A stretch of 64,000 nucleotides of DNA from JANOYY01 sp043720395 (GCA_043720395.1 JAYSSR010000066.1:20116-84115), one strand, 5' to 3'. Numbered from the stretch's first letter, positions 15,905 through 24,960 are shown. The notes: generated from the sequence alone by a model not told the origin. Translations and numbers: made by a program.

Positions 15905-17101
15905 TCAGCCGGCAGGCACTAGGTCGAGGAACTGCCAGCGTTGCCCATCGGCTACGCCCACGAGCTCGCGGCCGCACGTCTGCACTACCTTCGGCGATGA
16001 CGTGACGTGCTGCGTGCCCGCATGCACGTCGCGGTAGAGCCGCTGGATCGTGCCTCGTCGCAGCGCCGTGGTGCCGCCGTTGAGGTAGACGAAGTTCGAG
16101 ATCTCGTGCAGCACCTGCGTCACGTTGGTGAGCGCGAGGCGCACGAGCGTGTGCTGACGCACGGAACCATGGTCGTTCTGGTCGATGCACGTGGTGGCCA
16201 TGTCCGTCCACGCCTCGCGAACGAACGCGCGGGCGGCACGGTATGACGCCTCGGCCTTGGCGAACTGCTCGAGGAACGAGTCGCTGTCGACCTGCGCCCC
16301 GGCCCGCCCGGCCTTGTCCTGCGCCATCGTGGCCAGCTCGTCGAGCAGCCGACGGCCGACGCCAAGCGCCCATCCCGCATGGCACATCGCGGCGAAGCCG
16401 ATGATCCCGAGGTTGTACAGCCCGCCGCCGCGTCGAGCCGTGTCGACCACAGCGAAGTGGGTGTTCGCCTCGGGCACGAACACGTCGTCTATCCGGTAGT
16501 CGACGCTGCCGGTGCCGCGCAGGCCCATCACGTCCCAGTTTCCAAGCAGGGTCGCATGCTCGACGGGCACCACGAAGATCCGCGGCTCGCCGGTGGTCGA
16601 GATGACCCCGAGGGTGTGGATGTGCGTGCCGTGCAGCAGGCCCGACGCGAAGTTCCACTCGCCCGTCAGCATGAAGCCGCCATCGACCGGTGTCGCCATG
16701 CCCGGGCGGGTGCCCTGCCCGGCGATGACCGGCTGCTTGCCGTCGGCCCACATCGCAGCCACCGCGTCCTCACCGAGGTAGGCGGCGCCCGTGCCGGTCG
16801 ACAGGCACGCGGCCATCACGACCCAGCCGGTCGACGCGTCGGCGTAGGACAGGTTCTCCAGCACCTCCAGCGAGGCGATCGGGTCGAGCTCGAAGCCGCC
16901 GACCTCCTTCGGCTCCCACATCTTGAACATGCCGTCGCGATGGAGCGCGGCCACGACCTCATCGGCGAGGCGACCGTGCTCGTCGCCGTGCCAGGCAAAC
17001 TCGTTGAGCAGCGGCTGCAGCGCCTTCGCCCGAGCGGGAAGGTCGGGGGCAGTCGACTCGGTCGGAAACTCGGTCGCGGTCTCGATCACGTCAACGCTCA
17101 T
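15905..17101 (-). CDS. Flavin-dependent monooxygenase of the acyl-CoA dehydrogenase fold (HsaA-like)
   Basis: 398 residues from ATG 17101 with AGAGGAG in front. Features of the two-component hydroxylase branch are EVVAALHRDGMFKMWEPKEV, SYADASTGWVVMAACLSTG, GGFMLTGEWNFASGLLHGTH, DVMGLRGTGSVDYRIDDVFV and a C-terminal GGTTALRRGTIQRLYRDVHA. Unlike true acyl-CoA dehydrogenases it lacks the SEPxxGSD block and has the GEW-FASG region of HsaA/indole-acetate monooxygenase relatives, which use FMNH2 or FADH2 from a separate reductase to hydroxylate ring substrates. No reductase is adjacent. It lies upstream of a crotonase on the same strand, 175 bp apart, with a degenerate family B repeat between. Confidence 0.75.
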   Translation of the reverse strand: MSVDVIETATEFPTESTAPDLPARAKALQPLLNEFAWHGDEHGRLADEVVAALHRDGMFKMWEPKEVGGFELDPIASLEVLENLSYADASTGWVVMAACLSTGTGAAYLGEDAVAAMWADGKQPVIAGQGTRPGMATPVDGGFMLTGEWNFASGLLHGTHIHTLGVISTTGEPRIFVVPVEHATLLGNWDVMGLRGTGSVDYRIDDVFVPEANTHFAVVDTARRGGGLYNLGIIGFAAMCHAGWALGVGRRLLDELATMAQDKAGRAGAQVDSDSFLEQFAKAEASYRAARAFVREAWTDMATTCIDQNDHGSVRQHTLVRLALTNVTQVLHEISNFVYLNGGTTALRRGTIQRLYRDVHAGTQHVTSSPKVVQTCGRELVGVADGQRWQFLDLVPAG

Positions 17102-17199
17102 GTCGCTCCTCTGGTGCATGTCGGCAGGCTACCCATGCCGACCTTCCCTTCCGAGTCCCGAGGGCATCGAAGGGGCAACGCCGAGCCCGTGTGCGGCAA

Positions 17200-17231
17200 G
17201 TCGTCCTGAGAACGATAATTCGCACGCGACG
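17200..17231 (+). repeat. Degenerate repeat family B copy (B7)
   Basis: Starting TCGTCCTGAGAACGATAATT and continuing CGCACGCGAC, this matches the B unit with a few substitutions, in the intergenic gap before the crotonase gene. No DUF559 gene is nearby, so it is a solo copy. Confidence 0.6.
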
Positions 17232-17276
17232 GTTGAGGGGTACTCGCCCGCGCAAGCAGCATGGCTGATGAACGGA

Positions 17277-18062
17277 CTACTTCGTGCTCATGCGCGTACG
17301 GAGGCGCGCCATGCGCTCCGGGAAGTCCGGTTGGTCCATCGACCACATCTGATCGACGAGTTCCCGGTCGACCGCCTCGGTGTGCCTGGTGCTCGGGTTC
17401 ACGAGATTCGCCTTCGCCCGTGCGCGGAGCTCGCGGGGAGCGTCGGCGGCGCGGCCCGCCATGACCACGGCAGCGTCGATGAGTTCGTCGTCCGGCACGC
17501 AGCGCCAGGCCAACCCGACGCGCTCTGCTTCGGCACCGTCGAGTATTTCGCCGAAGAGTGCCATTGCCGCGGCCCGCTGGGGCCCGACAATCTTGTCGAG
17601 CAGCCAGAGATGCCCGCCTCCTGGATGCAGGCCGATCTGAAGGAACCGCGAATCGAAGCGCGCGGAGCGTCCGGCAAGGCGAACGTCGCAGCACAGCGCG
17701 AGGTTCGTACCGGCGCCGACGGCCGCACCGTTGACCGCTGCGATGGTGGGGATGGGCGATCGAGCGATGCGCAGGAAACCCTCGTAGATGAAGCGCAACC
17801 CCGCCTCGCGGCTGGCCATGTTCTCCGAGCCGTGGGCCAGGAGGTGCCCTACGTCGGCGCCCGCGCAGAACCCTTTGCCCGCACCGGTGATGACGACCGC
17901 ACCGACCTCGGACCCCTCACTTTCGAAGTCGTCGAACGCGCTGGCAAGTTCACGAACCATCTCGTCGCGTAGCGCATTGCGCTTTTCCGGGTCGTTCAAG
18001 GTCACTACGGCGACCCCGTTCCCGTCGGCTGTCGGACGAACATCGACATTGACGAAACTCAC
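17277..18062 (-). CDS. Enoyl-CoA hydratase/isomerase family protein
   Basis: 261 residues from GTG 18062, preceded by GGGAGATC. Crotonase fold: VAVVTLNDPEKRNALRDEMV, oxyanion-hole blocks GKGFCAGADVGHLLAHG and AAVNGAAVGAGTNLALCCDV, then LQIGLHPGGGHLWLLDKIVG. The second catalytic position, normally a Glu in a Pro-Glu-type loop ahead of the GGG turn, is not obvious, and a His follows the GGG instead. The protein may therefore be an isomerase or a hydratase with altered chemistry. It stands between a monooxygenase and an esterase, all on the minus strand, consistent with an acyl-CoA degradation role. Confidence 0.85.
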   Translation of the reverse strand: MSFVNVDVRPTADGNGVAVVTLNDPEKRNALRDEMVRELASAFDDFESEGSEVGAVVITGAGKGFCAGADVGHLLAHGSENMASREAGLRFIYEGFLRIARSPIPTIAAVNGAAVGAGTNLALCCDVRLAGRSARFDSRFLQIGLHPGGGHLWLLDKIVGPQRAAAMALFGEILDGAEAERVGLAWRCVPDDELIDAAVVMAGRAADAPRELRARAKANLVNPSTRHTEAVDRELVDQMWSMDQPDFPERMARLRTRMSTK

Positions 18063-18221
18063 GTTTGATCTCCCGGAAATCGCTTGTCGGACTGAATTGT
18101 CCGCCGGGGGAGTGTAGACCTCGACCCGTCTGACTCGCCTAGTTCCGTCGTTCCGCAAGCCGCAACGAAGTCCAATCTTCGAGCGGTTACCCGGCTGCGG
18201 CCGTTTGGGTCGGCCGCCGCT

Positions 18222-18923
18222 TCAGGCCAGGTCGAGCAGGATCTGAACGAGTTCGGCGGGCCGGTTCTGGGGAATCATGTGATTGGTGTCGATTTCGCGG
18301 TAGCGCCAGGCGGGATGATCGCGGACTCGTTCGGCAACGTCCCAGAATTGGTTCGGGCCGTCCATACGACGAGGATCGTCGAGCGCCTTGATATAGGTCA
18401 GTCCGAAGGGATAGTCCTCGATCGGCCTGTGCAGTTGTACGGCTTCGGTGAACGTGCGCGCCGGTTGCGGCGTGCGGCGCAAATCGTTCCAGGTCGATTC
18501 GACCGGGTCGTCGATCACCCGCGGTCGCGGCGCGATGAGCCACGGTTCGCCGAGCGATCTCGTCACGGGCGCATTCCCAGCGAGGTCACCGACCGACTGT
18601 CCGTCGGCGGGAACGAAGGCATCGAGATAGACCAGCTCGCGCACCCGATCGGCGATGTGTCCAAGTGCCCCGGTAACGACCATCCCGCCGTAGGAGAAGC
18701 CCAGGAGCACGATGTCGGAGAGGTCTTCGTACACGATCTGGTTGACGACATCGTCTATGTGGGTGCTCAGGCCGACCTGTGGACTGGACAGGTGGACGCG
18801 GTCGCCGATGCCGGTCAGCCCTGGCGTGAACACGTGATGGCCGGCGGCCCACAGACCGGGCCGGACGAGCTTCCAGGTATGCGCACCACCCCAGGCACCG
18901 TGGACGAGGACATAGGTGGTCAT
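18222..18923 (-). CDS. Alpha/beta hydrolase (methylesterase/salicylate-esterase-like)
   Basis: 233 residues. It begins TTYVLVHGAWGGAHTWKLV, with the oxyanion HG near 8-9, has nucleophile elbow GFSYGG (S77), and ends with EIDTNHMIPQ (H215), so a Ser-His triad is present. The short, cap-poor form with HGAWGGAHTW resembles the methyl-esterase/hydroxynitrile-lyase branch (PF12697). It probably hydrolyses an ester of a small molecule; the substrate is not predictable. A single gene with about 160-bp gaps either side in which I see no further gene. Confidence 0.8.
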   Translation of the reverse strand: MTTYVLVHGAWGGAHTWKLVRPGLWAAGHHVFTPGLTGIGDRVHLSSPQVGLSTHIDDVVNQIVYEDLSDIVLLGFSYGGMVVTGALGHIADRVRELVYLDAFVPADGQSVGDLAGNAPVTRSLGEPWLIAPRPRVIDDPVESTWNDLRRTPQPARTFTEAVQLHRPIEDYPFGLTYIKALDDPRRMDGPNQFWDVAERVRDHPAWRYREIDTNHMIPQNRPAELVQILLDLA

Positions 18924-19086
18924 TCGTCCAACCTACCGGTTCGCTTAGACCCGGTTTACCTCTGCGACGACTCGTACAGCCGTGCAGATCCGGCTTCTGC
19001 GGATCCAACAGCGACCACGTCGTCGGCCGAAGTCCTCACCGCTAGATTATCTGACTACGTGCGCGACTCGTTGGGGGAACAATGCC

Positions 19087-19422
19087 ATGAACGGATGCCC
19101 GGCCCATGTACCTGCCGATCGGATCACGGACTTTGATCCGCAGACCGATACCATCGCCTCCCGTGATCCGGAGGAGTTCGACCACCCGAACGAGGTCGAT
19201 TTCGACCGGCCGACGAACCGCCACCTTGCGTCCGGGGCGGGTCCGCATCGGTGCCTCGGGTCGCACCTCGCCCGGCGCGAGCTCGTGATCGCGATCGCTG
19301 AATGGCACAAGCGAATCCCGGACTACGAGATCCCCGCTGGCGCTCACATCACCTTCCACGGCGGAACGATGGTCGGGCTCAACTCGCTGCCCCTGGTGTG
19401 GCAGCCTTTCATAACCGATTAG
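19087..19422 (+). pseudogene. Cytochrome P450 with large internal deletion
   Basis: An open frame of 111 codons from ATG 19087. It starts like a bacterial P450 (MNGCPAHVPADRITDFDP) and then passes directly into the last fifth of one: ASRDPEEFDHPNEVDFDRP, the haem-Cys loop ASGAGPHRCLGSHLAR, and IPDYEIPAGAHITFHGG. About 280 codons holding the I-helix and ExxR region are missing, yet the frame is intact, so one in-frame deletion explains it. Without the core fold it cannot bind substrate. Its 3' end overlaps the convergent ATPase gene by 14 bp. Confidence 0.8.
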
Positions 19423-20740
19423 CCGATGCGCCGAGAAGCTGGCTGATCGGGACGGCCAAGATGCTCCGACTCGGTAGGCCAACTGGTGTGAGATCGATCG
19501 TGCGAGTGCCGCAGTACGCGACCATGCCCCGAGCAAACACATCACGGTTCGTTGCGGCAAATGCCAGAAGGCCGACAGTGTCAGCTGGTCCAACAGAAAT
19601 CGAAGACTTCACTTCAATCGGTATGCATCGACCATCGTCGTGTACCAGCAGGAGGTCAACTTCGTGCTTGGCTCGTTGATCCCGCCAGTGCCGCAAGGCG
19701 ATCGGCTGCGAAGTCCATGACGTCGTGGCTGCGAGGGCTAGAGCAAGTTGGTTTTCGAGAAGTCCACCGAGCACAGCAGCATGCGGTTCGATTGTCGCAA
19801 GACGACCGGCCCATGCGGCGAGTCCAAGGTCGCCAACGTGCAACCGTGGGTGAGCAGTTAACACCTTGTGCTCGGTGGGCCGATGTGCTTCCACACGAAA
19901 CACGAGGAACGCAGCATCCAAGGCGTCAATGTAGTTGCGGACTGTGTCCGCTCGGTACTCCAGCTCGTTTGCCATGCGAGCAACATTCAATTGTTGGGCT
20001 GGGTTTGCGGCCAGATAACGAAATGCCCGAGTCAGCCGCGAGTGATCAACTCGTGTTGAACCAGCTCCCAGCGGAATGACAGATTCGACATAGTAAGAAA
20101 TGGCTTGATTCCATTGATCGCTGTCAGCCGTTCGAAGCACGCCGGGAATGCCCGGCAGGCCACCGCGCAGCCAGCCTCGAACGTCCCACTCGGGAACCTC
20201 GTCTGGTTTGCCAACTCGGCTGCCAACACGCAGGTTGCTGCGCGCGCCGCCGTCCTGGTCAAAGAGCTGACTGAATTCGTCGGAGAAGAGCATGTTGGCT
20301 ATGGGAACTGGCTGGCCTGATTGTTCCGAAGGAACGAGGGACCACATGCGAAGGCGGATGGACCTTCCAGCCAGCGGGTCACTCCCTCCCAGCTGATCGC
20401 GACCGAGACGGGCGGAACCGGTGAGGACGAACTGCGACGGACGACCCTCACGTTCATCAATGACGTGTTTCACCCAGATTGGCAGTTCGGGAAGGAGCTG
20501 AGCTTCGTCAATGAACGCTGGTGTTGGCAGGTCCCGCAGGAACCTGAGGGGGTCGAGGCGAACCGCGTCTGCGACGCCAGGGTTCGAAAGGTCGACGAGC
20601 TCAGCCCAGGCATTTTGGCTGATGATGGTTCGGCACAGCGTTGACTTGCCGACGGCTCGGCCGCCCTCCAGCACGACGACCGCGAATGACGAAATGGCTC
20701 GCTCAAGGCCGGGAGCGATGCCGCGAGGAAGTAGTGCCAC
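19409..20740 (-). CDS. ATP-binding protein with AAA and DUF4143 domains
   Basis: 443 residues. The N-terminal AAA-type domain has Walker A GGRAVGKST (about 27-35) and a Walker B-like PTPAFIDEAQLLPELP (about 73-88), then FVLTGSARLG. The C-terminal DUF4143 domain (about 230-400) includes RADTVRNYIDALDAAFLVFR, LLENQLALALA and the nuclease-like KHEVDLLLVHDDGRCIPIEV, ending near KSS, with D and E-x-K positions of the PD-(D/E)XK fold. Proteins of this architecture are common in bacteria and archaea with no settled function; roles as antitoxin-like or mobile-DNA ATPases have been suggested. It is solitary, flanked by a P450 relic and a 211-bp gap without recognisable features. Confidence 0.85.
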   Translation of the reverse strand: MALLPRGIAPGLERAISSFAVVVLEGGRAVGKSTLCRTIISQNAWAELVDLSNPGVADAVRLDPLRFLRDLPTPAFIDEAQLLPELPIWVKHVIDEREGRPSQFVLTGSARLGRDQLGGSDPLAGRSIRLRMWSLVPSEQSGQPVPIANMLFSDEFSQLFDQDGGARSNLRVGSRVGKPDEVPEWDVRGWLRGGLPGIPGVLRTADSDQWNQAISYYVESVIPLGAGSTRVDHSRLTRAFRYLAANPAQQLNVARMANELEYRADTVRNYIDALDAAFLVFRVEAHRPTEHKVLTAHPRLHVGDLGLAAWAGRLATIEPHAAVLGGLLENQLALALAATTSWTSQPIALRHWRDQRAKHEVDLLLVHDDGRCIPIEVKSSISVGPADTVGLLAFAATNRDVFARGMVAYCGTRTIDLTPVGLPSRSILAVPISQLLGASANRL

Positions 20741-20951
20741 TCACCCACTCTAGTCGAAGGGTGACAAATCGTACGGTCAGCAGGTGAAAAAACACTCGGT
20801 CAACCGGTGAAATGCGCAATTTAGGGTCCATTTCGATACTGGTCGAGACGACGCTTTCGTATATCGCCGCTTGCCAGCGGCCAGTGCACCGAAAGGCCGA
20901 GGGAAGCAACAGGCGCAGCGTCCCCAAACCCGTCGGGCCGTCGGTCGGTGC

Positions 20952-21785
20952 TCAGGAAAGCTGGAGCCGTTGCGCCAACCGTTGCATCAGCTCCAGGTGC
21001 AGGTCGTAGTCGTAGCGATCGTGTCGCATCTGGACGGCCGCCTCGACGCAACCGGCCGCCTCGTACTCGGCGAGAACGTCGGCCACGGAGTCGAGGTCGT
21101 CGGCGTGGACGCCGAGCCGGATCGTTCGTGGTACTGAACGTCCGGCGAGCGCGTCGAGCGTGGTACCGAGGCGGGCGACTTCGGCGGCTGGAATGTTGGT
21201 TGGATGCCACGCGTCGCCGATGCGTGCGGCACGGCGCAGCGCCGGCCCGCTCTGTCCCCCGACCCAGATCGGTGGGTGAGGTGTCTGCACGGTCGTCGGC
21301 TCGAACGTCATGGCGCGGAACTGGAATGCGGTCCCGGCCCAGTCGAACTCGCCTCCCTGCCAACACCGCACCATGACGTCGAGGCTCTCATCGGTGACCG
21401 CACCACGAGCCTCGAAGCTGTCGAGCTGTCCGAGTGCGGCGAACTCGGCTTTCGACCAACCCGTTCCGACGCCGAGGGTGAGGCGGCCGTCGCTGAGGTT
21501 GTCGATCGTGGCGAGCATCTTCGCGGTCAGCACGGCGTCGCGATAGGGAACGACGAGCACGCCGGTGCCGAGGCGAATCGTTGTCGTGGTCGCCGCCATA
21601 TGGGCGATACACACCACGATCTCCGTCCACTCGGCCTCGTACACCGGAGCGAAGGCCCGGACCCCGATCACGTGATCGGTCAACCAGACAGTTGAGAACC
21701 CGAGGTCCTCGGCGATCTTGGGCATGTTCCGGACGCTGCGCACGGCGTCGGTCCCCGAGTTCCGGGTGACGTAGCCGACCTTCAC
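20952..21785 (-). CDS. LLM-class (probably F420-dependent) oxidoreductase
   Basis: 277 residues from GTG 21785, overlapping the SDR stop as GTGA. TIM-barrel luciferase-like features: DLGFSTVWLTDHVIGVRAFA, TTTTIRLGTGVLVVPYRDAV, ATIDNLSDGRLTLGVGTGWS and PHPPIWVGGQSGPALRRAAR. These are hallmarks of the actinobacterial F420-dependent subgroup, which transfers hydride between F420 and organic substrates; FMN use is possible. Together with the SDR and the beta-hydroxyacid dehydrogenase it forms a three-gene minus-strand operon of oxidoreductases. Confidence 0.85.
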   Translation of the reverse strand: MKVGYVTRNSGTDAVRSVRNMPKIAEDLGFSTVWLTDHVIGVRAFAPVYEAEWTEIVVCIAHMAATTTTIRLGTGVLVVPYRDAVLTAKMLATIDNLSDGRLTLGVGTGWSKAEFAALGQLDSFEARGAVTDESLDVMVRCWQGGEFDWAGTAFQFRAMTFEPTTVQTPHPPIWVGGQSGPALRRAARIGDAWHPTNIPAAEVARLGTTLDALAGRSVPRTIRLGVHADDLDSVADVLAEYEAAGCVEAAVQMRHDRYDYDLHLELMQRLAQRLQLS

Positions 21786-22651
21786 GACGACGCCACGTCC
21801 TTCACGCTCGACGCTGCCGCGAGGCGCAACGCCTGCTCGTCTGCGAACGCGTCGGTGAGGCGGCTCGGGACCGCATGGAGGTTCCGGCCACCGTCGACAG
21901 GAACAACGGCACCGGTCGTGAACGAACTGGCATCGCTTGCGAGGAACGTCGCCACCGACGCAATCTCCGACGTCTCGCCGTGGCGGCGCATCGGCATTCC
22001 GGCGGTGATTTGAGCGACGGTTGCCCTGTCCTCGAACAGCGCTTTCGAGCCATTCGCGTCGATGAGCCCTGGCGAGATGAGGTTGAAGCGGATGTTGTTG
22101 CGACCGTGTTCGGCAGCGAAGTTCTGCACGAGTCGTACTTCTGCGGCACGCATGCACGCATAGATGGATCGTTCGGAGCTGGCTTCAAATGCAGAACCGG
22201 AGCCGATATACACCGCGGAGCCGCCGCCCGCGCGTGCCATGTGGGGGATGCACATCGAAGTGATCCAGAACCGAGCCTTGAAAACGTAAAGGAACTGGGT
22301 GTCGATCTCGTCGTCGGGCGTGTCGATCGTGGGCCCGAACCAGGGCCGGATGGTCGGTGAAACCACGAGGGTCGTGACCTTCCCGAACGTCTCGATCGCC
22401 GTGTCGACGACCGCTTGAAGGTCCGACTTGACGGTCATATCACCCGCCTTCGCAACAGCAATCTTCGTTGTATTGCCGTAGCGCTCATTGAGCGTTCGGG
22501 CCAAGGCTTCGGCTTCTGATGCGGTCCGGCTTGAAAGCACGATCTGCGCGCCGCTTGCGGTGAATTGCTCGGCGATCGCGATCCCCATTCCCTTGGTCGC
22601 GCCGATCACGATCGCCACCTTTCCGCTCAAATCAAATTGGTCCTTGCCCAT
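21782..22651 (-). CDS. Short-chain dehydrogenase/reductase with Lys-to-Arg active site
   Basis: 289 residues; ATG 22651 with GAGAGGAACG in front. The Rossmann motif GATKGMGIAIA (about 18-28), catalytic Ser (YIGSGSAF) and Tyr are present, but the YxxxK motif reads YACMR, so the catalytic Lys is Arg. In classical SDRs this Lys lowers the Tyr pKa and binds the ribose, and its loss normally impairs catalysis. The usual GG ending is present (GAVVPVDGGRNLHAV), followed by an extra about 30-residue tail. It could be a divergent active enzyme or a non-catalytic partner. Middle gene of a three-gene operon. Confidence 0.82.
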   Translation of the reverse strand: MGKDQFDLSGKVAIVIGATKGMGIAIAEQFTASGAQIVLSSRTASEAEALARTLNERYGNTTKIAVAKAGDMTVKSDLQAVVDTAIETFGKVTTLVVSPTIRPWFGPTIDTPDDEIDTQFLYVFKARFWITSMCIPHMARAGGGSAVYIGSGSAFEASSERSIYACMRAAEVRLVQNFAAEHGRNNIRFNLISPGLIDANGSKALFEDRATVAQITAGMPMRRHGETSEIASVATFLASDASSFTTGAVVPVDGGRNLHAVPSRLTDAFADEQALRLAAASSVKDVASS

Positions 22652-22669
22652 TCGTTCCTCTCGATTGGC

Positions 22670-23509
22670 TCAGGTCAGCGTTCGCTTGGCATAGGCGTCG
22701 ATGCGTCCGGCAGCCGTCGCGGCAGCGGTCGCGAGCGCGGCGTCGACGAGCCCTCGCTCTTCGAGAACGTGGCGGAAGTGCTTTACGTCTTTGGCAATGT
22801 TGCTTGTGGGCCCCGATGCTTTCCGAAGGCTCGATTCCTCGATCACGATGCTGAGTCCGACGCTCGCTCCCGAGCTCACCTTCAAGAGCCCTGCGGCGAC
22901 ACGCGAGTCCATGCCAAGTTGCTCCGCGAGTTCGAGCGCCGAGATCGCCATCGCCGCATTGGCGTAGCAGAGGTTGTTGTTCAGCAGCTTCATGAGTTGT
23001 GCCGATCCCACCGGACCGAGATGCGTGATGGTCGACGCAAAGGTTGCGAAAACCGGCCTGGCGATTTCGAGTGCTGCAGTGTCGCCGCCGACCATCACGG
23101 TCATCGTCGCGGCCAGAGCTCCGCGGTGCCCGCCGCTCACCGGTGCGTCGAGCAGATGGACGCCGCGCTCGCGGGCCGCGCGTTCGAGATCGATGACCGT
23201 CTCAGGGGCGACCGTGGAATGAATCGCGATGACGCCACCCGGTGCCATCCCGTAGAGGACGCCCTCACCGTCGCGAAGCACAACGTCTCGGACGTCGTCG
23301 TCGTGAGCAACACAGATGCCGACCATCGCGCACGCGGCTCCGAGTGACATCGGCGAAGGCTCGACCATGGCCCCGTTTGTGGAGAAAGGCAAAAGGGTCT
23401 CCGGGCGACGAGCCCACACGTGGAGCGGCCATCCCTGCGACGCGATCCTCTGGGCGATCGGTGCCCCTTGATCACCCAGCCCGATGAATCCGACATGGAT
23501 CGCGCTCAC
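22670..23509 (-). CDS. NAD(P)-dependent beta-hydroxyacid dehydrogenase (3-hydroxyisobutyrate dehydrogenase family)
   Basis: 279 residues from GTG 23509. N-terminal Rossmann HVGFIGLGDQGAPIAQRI (about 5-22), substrate-binding loop LLDAPVSGGHRGA (about 126-138) with the SGG motif, and catalytic Lys in VGSAQLMKLLNNNLCYANAA. These mark the HIBADH/tartronate-semialdehyde-reductase family, which oxidises beta-hydroxyacids. The substrate is unknown. First gene of a minus operon, 18 bp ahead of the SDR. The upstream 249-bp gap holds palindrome C1. Confidence 0.85.
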   Translation of the reverse strand: MSAIHVGFIGLGDQGAPIAQRIASQGWPLHVWARRPETLLPFSTNGAMVEPSPMSLGAACAMVGICVAHDDDVRDVVLRDGEGVLYGMAPGGVIAIHSTVAPETVIDLERAARERGVHLLDAPVSGGHRGALAATMTVMVGGDTAALEIARPVFATFASTITHLGPVGSAQLMKLLNNNLCYANAAMAISALELAEQLGMDSRVAAGLLKVSSGASVGLSIVIEESSLRKASGPTSNIAKDVKHFRHVLEERGLVDAALATAAATAAGRIDAYAKRTLT

Positions 23510-23630
23510 CAGCGAATAGTACAGAAATTTAGCGAGGTGGTCCCATCCCTGGACGCCTCACGGTGACCGGTCGGAGCAAGGAGATTGTGATCAGGGGAGT
23601 GTCGCGGGCCGGTTCGTTGCGCCCTCGGGT

Positions 23631-23703
23631 CGTGGCCCCAAATCGGTCTGCGCGGCCCCAAATCTGGCCGATTCAGGGCCGCGATGACTCATTTGGGGCC
23701 ACG
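23631..23703. repeat. Nested palindrome family C, copy C1
   Basis: A 73-bp double palindrome. Outer arms CGTGGCCCCAAAT (23631-23643) and its perfect complement ending at 23703; inner arms CGCGGCCC and GGGCCGCG. Related copy at 62844-62920. It lies between divergent genes, the only recognisable content of the 23510-23757 gap. Confidence 0.85.
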
Positions 23704-23757
23704 ACGTCGCCGAGGTAATGGAATAATCTAGCGATCAACGAGTCGAGGAGCAACGTC

Positions 23758-24960
23758 ATGGCCGAGCGGCACGATCACTTCGGACGCATCACGCCCGAAA
23801 GCGTGGAGAAGATGCGGATGCGTATCGGTGTGCGCCAACCCGGTGTGCCCGCGTGGTTCCGCGAGGCGCATCCCGACTCGATGCGACACTTCGCCTGGGG
23901 CTTTGGTGACAACAACCCGCTGTTCGGCGAGCCCGACTACGGCGCAACGTCTCGATGGGGATCGATCATCGCTGCACCGTTCTACGCCGCGAACCTGTTC
24001 GAGCCGGTAGCGCAGGAGATCAGCGCCGAGGATCGAGCGAAGACGAGCGGTGCGCTCGCCGGACTCCACGAGTTCCATGCGGCGAGTGAGTTCTGGCTGT
24101 ACCGCCCGGTGCGGCCCGGCGACCGGGCGTGGGCGGCGAAATGGGTGTCGGCGGTCGACGAGAAGGAGTCGAAGTTCGGGGGAGGGCGGAGCGTGTTCCG
24201 CTATCTCGACGAGTTCGTCGAGGCCGACGACGGTCAGCCGATCTGGCGTCAGCAGTACACGATGATCCATACAGAACGAGACACCGCGAAGAAGGCGGGG
24301 AGCGAGAAGAAGGATCCTGTCCCGTCGTACACGCCTGAGGACATCGACGCCATTGAGGCGGCCATCGCGGCCGAGCGGCGTCGAGGTGCTGCGCCGAGGT
24401 TCTGGGAGGACGTCCAGGTCGGCGACGCGCTTCCGACCCTGACCAAGGGCCCGATGACGATCACCGACATCATCGGCGCGCATATCGGTCGCGGGCCGGG
24501 CCATTACGCCTGGGGCCCGTTGCGCCTTGCCGTTGGCAAACGCCATGAACATCCGGGGTTCTACACGCGCAACGAGTTCGGTGCCTGGGACGTTGTGCAG
24601 CGCGTCCACTGGGACCAGGACTTCGCGCGGTCGATCGGCGCGAATCGCATCTACGACTATGGGACGCAGCGTCTGAGCTGGCTCGGCCATCTGCTCACCG
24701 ACTGGATGGGTGACGACGCCTGGATCGCGCGGCTTCGGTGCGAGTTCCGGAAGTTCAACTACATCGGCGATGTTTCACGCGTGAGTGGCGTCGTGACCGA
24801 GAAGAACGAGGGCGGGAAGGTCGAGGTGTCGTTCTCCTGTGTCAATCAGAACGGTGTCGACACGTGTCCGGGGAACGCGACGATCCAACTTCCGACGCGA
24901 AGCAACCCGCATCCCGAGTTGCCCGCCCCTCCTTCGGAATGGCCGAAGGTTCGGCTCTGA
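23758..24960 (+). CDS. MaoC-like double-hotdog hydratase
   Basis: 400 residues; ATG 23758 with CGAGGAG upstream. The N-terminal half is the FAS1-like dehydratase type (MaoC_dehydrat_N: SMRHFAWGFGDNNPLFGEPD, about 41-60, then STR-like WGSIIAAPFYAANLF), the C-terminal half a second hotdog (FWEDVQVGDALPTLTKGPMT about 214-233, DIIGAHIGRGPGHYAWGPLR). MaoC enzymes hydrate 2-enoyl-CoA. The classical active-site Asp-His pair is recognisable only in part (DNNPLF; a later His is unclear). The divergent oxidoreductase operon and a FadR regulator downstream suggest an acyl-CoA pathway. Confidence 0.82.
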   Translation: MAERHDHFGRITPESVEKMRMRIGVRQPGVPAWFREAHPDSMRHFAWGFGDNNPLFGEPDYGATSRWGSIIAAPFYAANLFEPVAQEISAEDRAKTSGALAGLHEFHAASEFWLYRPVRPGDRAWAAKWVSAVDEKESKFGGGRSVFRYLDEFVEADDGQPIWRQQYTMIHTERDTAKKAGSEKKDPVPSYTPEDIDAIEAAIAAERRRGAAPRFWEDVQVGDALPTLTKGPMTITDIIGAHIGRGPGHYAWGPLRLAVGKRHEHPGFYTRNEFGAWDVVQRVHWDQDFARSIGANRIYDYGTQRLSWLGHLLTDWMGDDAWIARLRCEFRKFNYIGDVSRVSGVVTEKNEGGKVEVSFSCVNQNGVDTCPGNATIQLPTRSNPHPELPAPPSEWPKVRL

